Positions 62,744 through 64,000 of a stretch of DNA of 64,000 nt are shown here, one piece after another; positions within the stretch are counted from its first letter, which is position 1; the number at the start of each line of letters is the position of its first letter. The translations under genes were made by a program, and so were the position numbers. The stretch is taken from assembly GCF_041435435.1 (NCBI RefSeq), contig NZ_CP108494.1, positions 1,488,001 to 1,552,000 on the forward strand, in the 5' to 3' direction. The notes below the pieces were generated by a model that searched no databases, was not told where the DNA came from, and saw only the letters and a list, made by a program, of their open reading frames with translations. The DNA comes from Streptomyces sp. NBC_01241 (GTDB lineage Bacteria > Actinomycetota > Actinomycetes > Streptomycetales > Streptomycetaceae).

Positions 62744-63801
62744 TTCGCCACCTCCTTGGTGAGCGGGGCGGGGGTCTGTACGGGGATGGAGGCGGCGTCG
62801 TGCTCCACTACCTCGGCCTGCAGGCCCTGCTCGCGCAGGAAGCCGATCGGGACGACGTTCTCCTCGAAGCGGCCGGGCAGTTCGATGCGCATCCGGCCGA
62901 TCTGTTTGCCGCCGACGGTGTCCATCGCGGCGCCCAGGATCGAGATGTCGATGTTGTACGTACGGGAGAGCTGCGAGATCAACGGCTGGGTGGCGGCCTC
63001 GCCGTGGAAGGTGACGTCGACGACCGTGCGGTCGGGGCCGGAGGCCGTACCGCCGACGGGGAACAGTTCGTGGGCCAGTTCGGAGCCGGGGGTGGCGAGG
63101 AGTTCGCCGACGGTGCCGGATTCGATGATGCGTCCCCGCTGCATCAGCGCGGCGGAGTCGCAGATCGTCTTGACGACGTCCATCTCGTGCGTGATGAGCA
63201 GGACCGTCAGGCCGAGCTGCTGGTTGAGGTCGCGCAGCAGCTGGAGGATGGAGCGGGTGGTCTCGGGGTCGAGGGCGGAGGTCGCCTCGTCGGAGAGCAG
63301 CACCTTGGGGTCGCCGGCGAGTGCGCGGGCGATGCCGACGCGCTGCTTCTGACCGCCGGAGAGCTGGCCCGGGTAGGACTTGGCCTTGTCGGCGAGGCCG
63401 ACGAGGTCGAGGAGTTCGAGGGCCTTGCGGGCCCGGTCCTTGCCGGATACGCCGAGGATCTCCAGCGGGAGTTCGACGTTGTCCTGGACGGTGCGGGAGG
63501 CCAGCAGGTTGAAGTGCTGGAAGACCATGCCGATGCGGCTGCGTGCCTCGCGCAGTTCCTTGCCGGCCCGGCGGCCCCGGCCGGCGAGTGCGGTGAGGTC
63601 CTGGCCGGCCACGGTGACGGTGCCGGAAGTGGGGCGTTCCAGGAGGTTGACGCAGCGGATGAGGGAGGATTTTCCGGCGCCGCTCTGTCCGATGACGCCG
63701 TACACCTCGCCCTCGCGGACGTGCAGGTCGACGCCGTCCAGGGCGGTGACCTCGCGGTCGCGCGACTGGTAGACCTTCGTGAGGCCCGTAGTGGTGATCA
63801 C
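62740..63801 (-). CDS. metN: Methionine ABC transporter ATP-binding protein MetN
   Basis: The ~353-residue ATPase has Walker A GQSGAGKSS (38-46), Q-loop GMVFQHFNLL, signature PGQLSGGQKQRVGIARAL, Walker B VLLSDEATSALDPET and the switch His in LITHEMDVVK. The C-terminal NIL/ACT-like domain (FHGEAATQPLISQLSRTYNI through GRMRIELPGRF) binds methionine in E. coli and inhibits transport when the cell is replete; it is present here. GTG 63801 is preferred for family fit, but ATG 63855 is possible. The ~200 bp upstream contain no SAM riboswitch that I can recognise. Confidence 0.94.
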   Translation of the reverse strand: MITTTGLTKVYQSRDREVTALDGVDLHVREGEVYGVIGQSGAGKSSLIRCVNLLERPTSGTVTVAGQDLTALAGRGRRAGKELREARSRIGMVFQHFNLLASRTVQDNVELPLEILGVSGKDRARKALELLDLVGLADKAKSYPGQLSGGQKQRVGIARALAGDPKVLLSDEATSALDPETTRSILQLLRDLNQQLGLTVLLITHEMDVVKTICDSAALMQRGRIIESGTVGELLATPGSELAHELFPVGGTASGPDRTVVDVTFHGEAATQPLISQLSRTYNIDISILGAAMDTVGGKQIGRMRIELPGRFEENVVPIGFLREQGLQAEVVEHDAASIPVQTPAPLTKEVAK

Positions 63802-64000
63802 AGGGTTTCCGTCACTGTCGAGTGCGCGGCGCGGTGTCCGCCGGGCACGGGGCATTCGTCTGATGAGACTGTCCGGGCGTTTCGATCGGATGTCCCGAGC
63901 GGGGATCTCGGCACGGCTGCGGGCGGCGAAGGGCCGGGCAGCGGCGCTCGGGCAGGCTCGTTCCGCTGGGTGCGGACGGCTCGGGCTCGGTCTCGCTTCG

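Noticed and set aside
63802..64000. SAM riboswitch upstream of metN
   Set aside because: The visible ~200 bp show no SAM-I or SAM-IV core; a more distal leader could lie beyond the window edge.

Overview
The window is a Streptomyces-type chromosomal core segment. The DNA is very GC-rich, with GTG and even TTG starts and third-position G/C bias. It carries ssgB, a sporulation gene confined to morphologically complex actinomycetes, and a gene order I recognise from S. coelicolor around SCO1505-SCO1560. From memory, much of the left half also keeps the order of the Mycobacterium tuberculosis block hisS-glyoxalase II-ppiB-relA-apt-secF-secD-yajC-ruvB-ruvA-ruvC-yebC-pdxT-pdxS-pimA-patA-pgsA-HIT-thrS. 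No rRNA, CRISPR array, prophage or complete insertion sequence is visible.

Layout. 1-4.6 kb: tail of an AfsR/LuxR-like ATPase regulator, rpsD, an iron-box-preceded DUF2470 gene and rarA. 4.6-8.8 kb: a VKOR-family protein, a decayed ABC-transporter ATPase, hisS, a glyoxalase II-like hydrolase and a membrane-anchored cyclophilin. 9-17.4 kb: a DUF349 protein with a structured-looking leader, a truncated NDH-2-like gene, the stringent-response enzyme relA, apt and secF-secD. 17.5-23.3 kb: yajC, ruvB, a 204-bp MITE-like palindrome, ruvA-ruvC, yebC and the PLP synthase pdxT-pdxS. 23.4-27.1 kb: a LemA-like membrane protein and the phosphatidylinositol mannoside operon pgsA-patA-pimA. 27.3-34.8 kb: an EF-G2-like GTPase, an unknown membrane protein, an Ap4A phosphorylase-like HIT protein, a K+ channel and thrS.

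34.9-41.2 kb: a coupled pair (OB-like unknown plus DUF4365 nuclease-like protein) divergent from a DnaQ-type exonuclease, then two identical tRNA-Val(CAC) genes that bracket an SRPBCC protein and a large SCO7613-like membrane protein. 41.2-49.1 kb: a PGPGW protein, ssgB, a CGNR zinc-finger regulator, a 51-residue membrane peptide, a LacI-type gene with an incomplete sensor domain and two operator-like sites, a DsbA-like protein, a tandem GNAT, pabC-pabB and a five-tRNA array (Gly, Cys, three Val). 49.2-64 kb: a zinc-ribbon protein, an APH-like kinase, a small membrane protein, a Ser/Thr kinase, a SpoU methyltransferase, corrin genes (cysG-like, bluB-cobT fusion, cbiET/cobL), a GNAT and the methionine importer metN-metI-metQ.

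Functionally, most genes are housekeeping: translation, Sec export, Holliday-junction resolution, ppGpp, PLP, folate precursor, PI-mannoside lipids and cobalamin with methionine uptake. Many cistrons overlap by ATGA, GTGA or TGATG, so translational coupling is common. The less ordinary material is the iron box, the ruvA-ruvB palindrome, the gene remnants, the DUF4365 pair, the LacI/small-peptide locus and the very long disordered N-terminus on the cobalamin fusion enzyme. Start codons were chosen from Shine-Dalgarno spacing and family length; those that remain uncertain are flagged.
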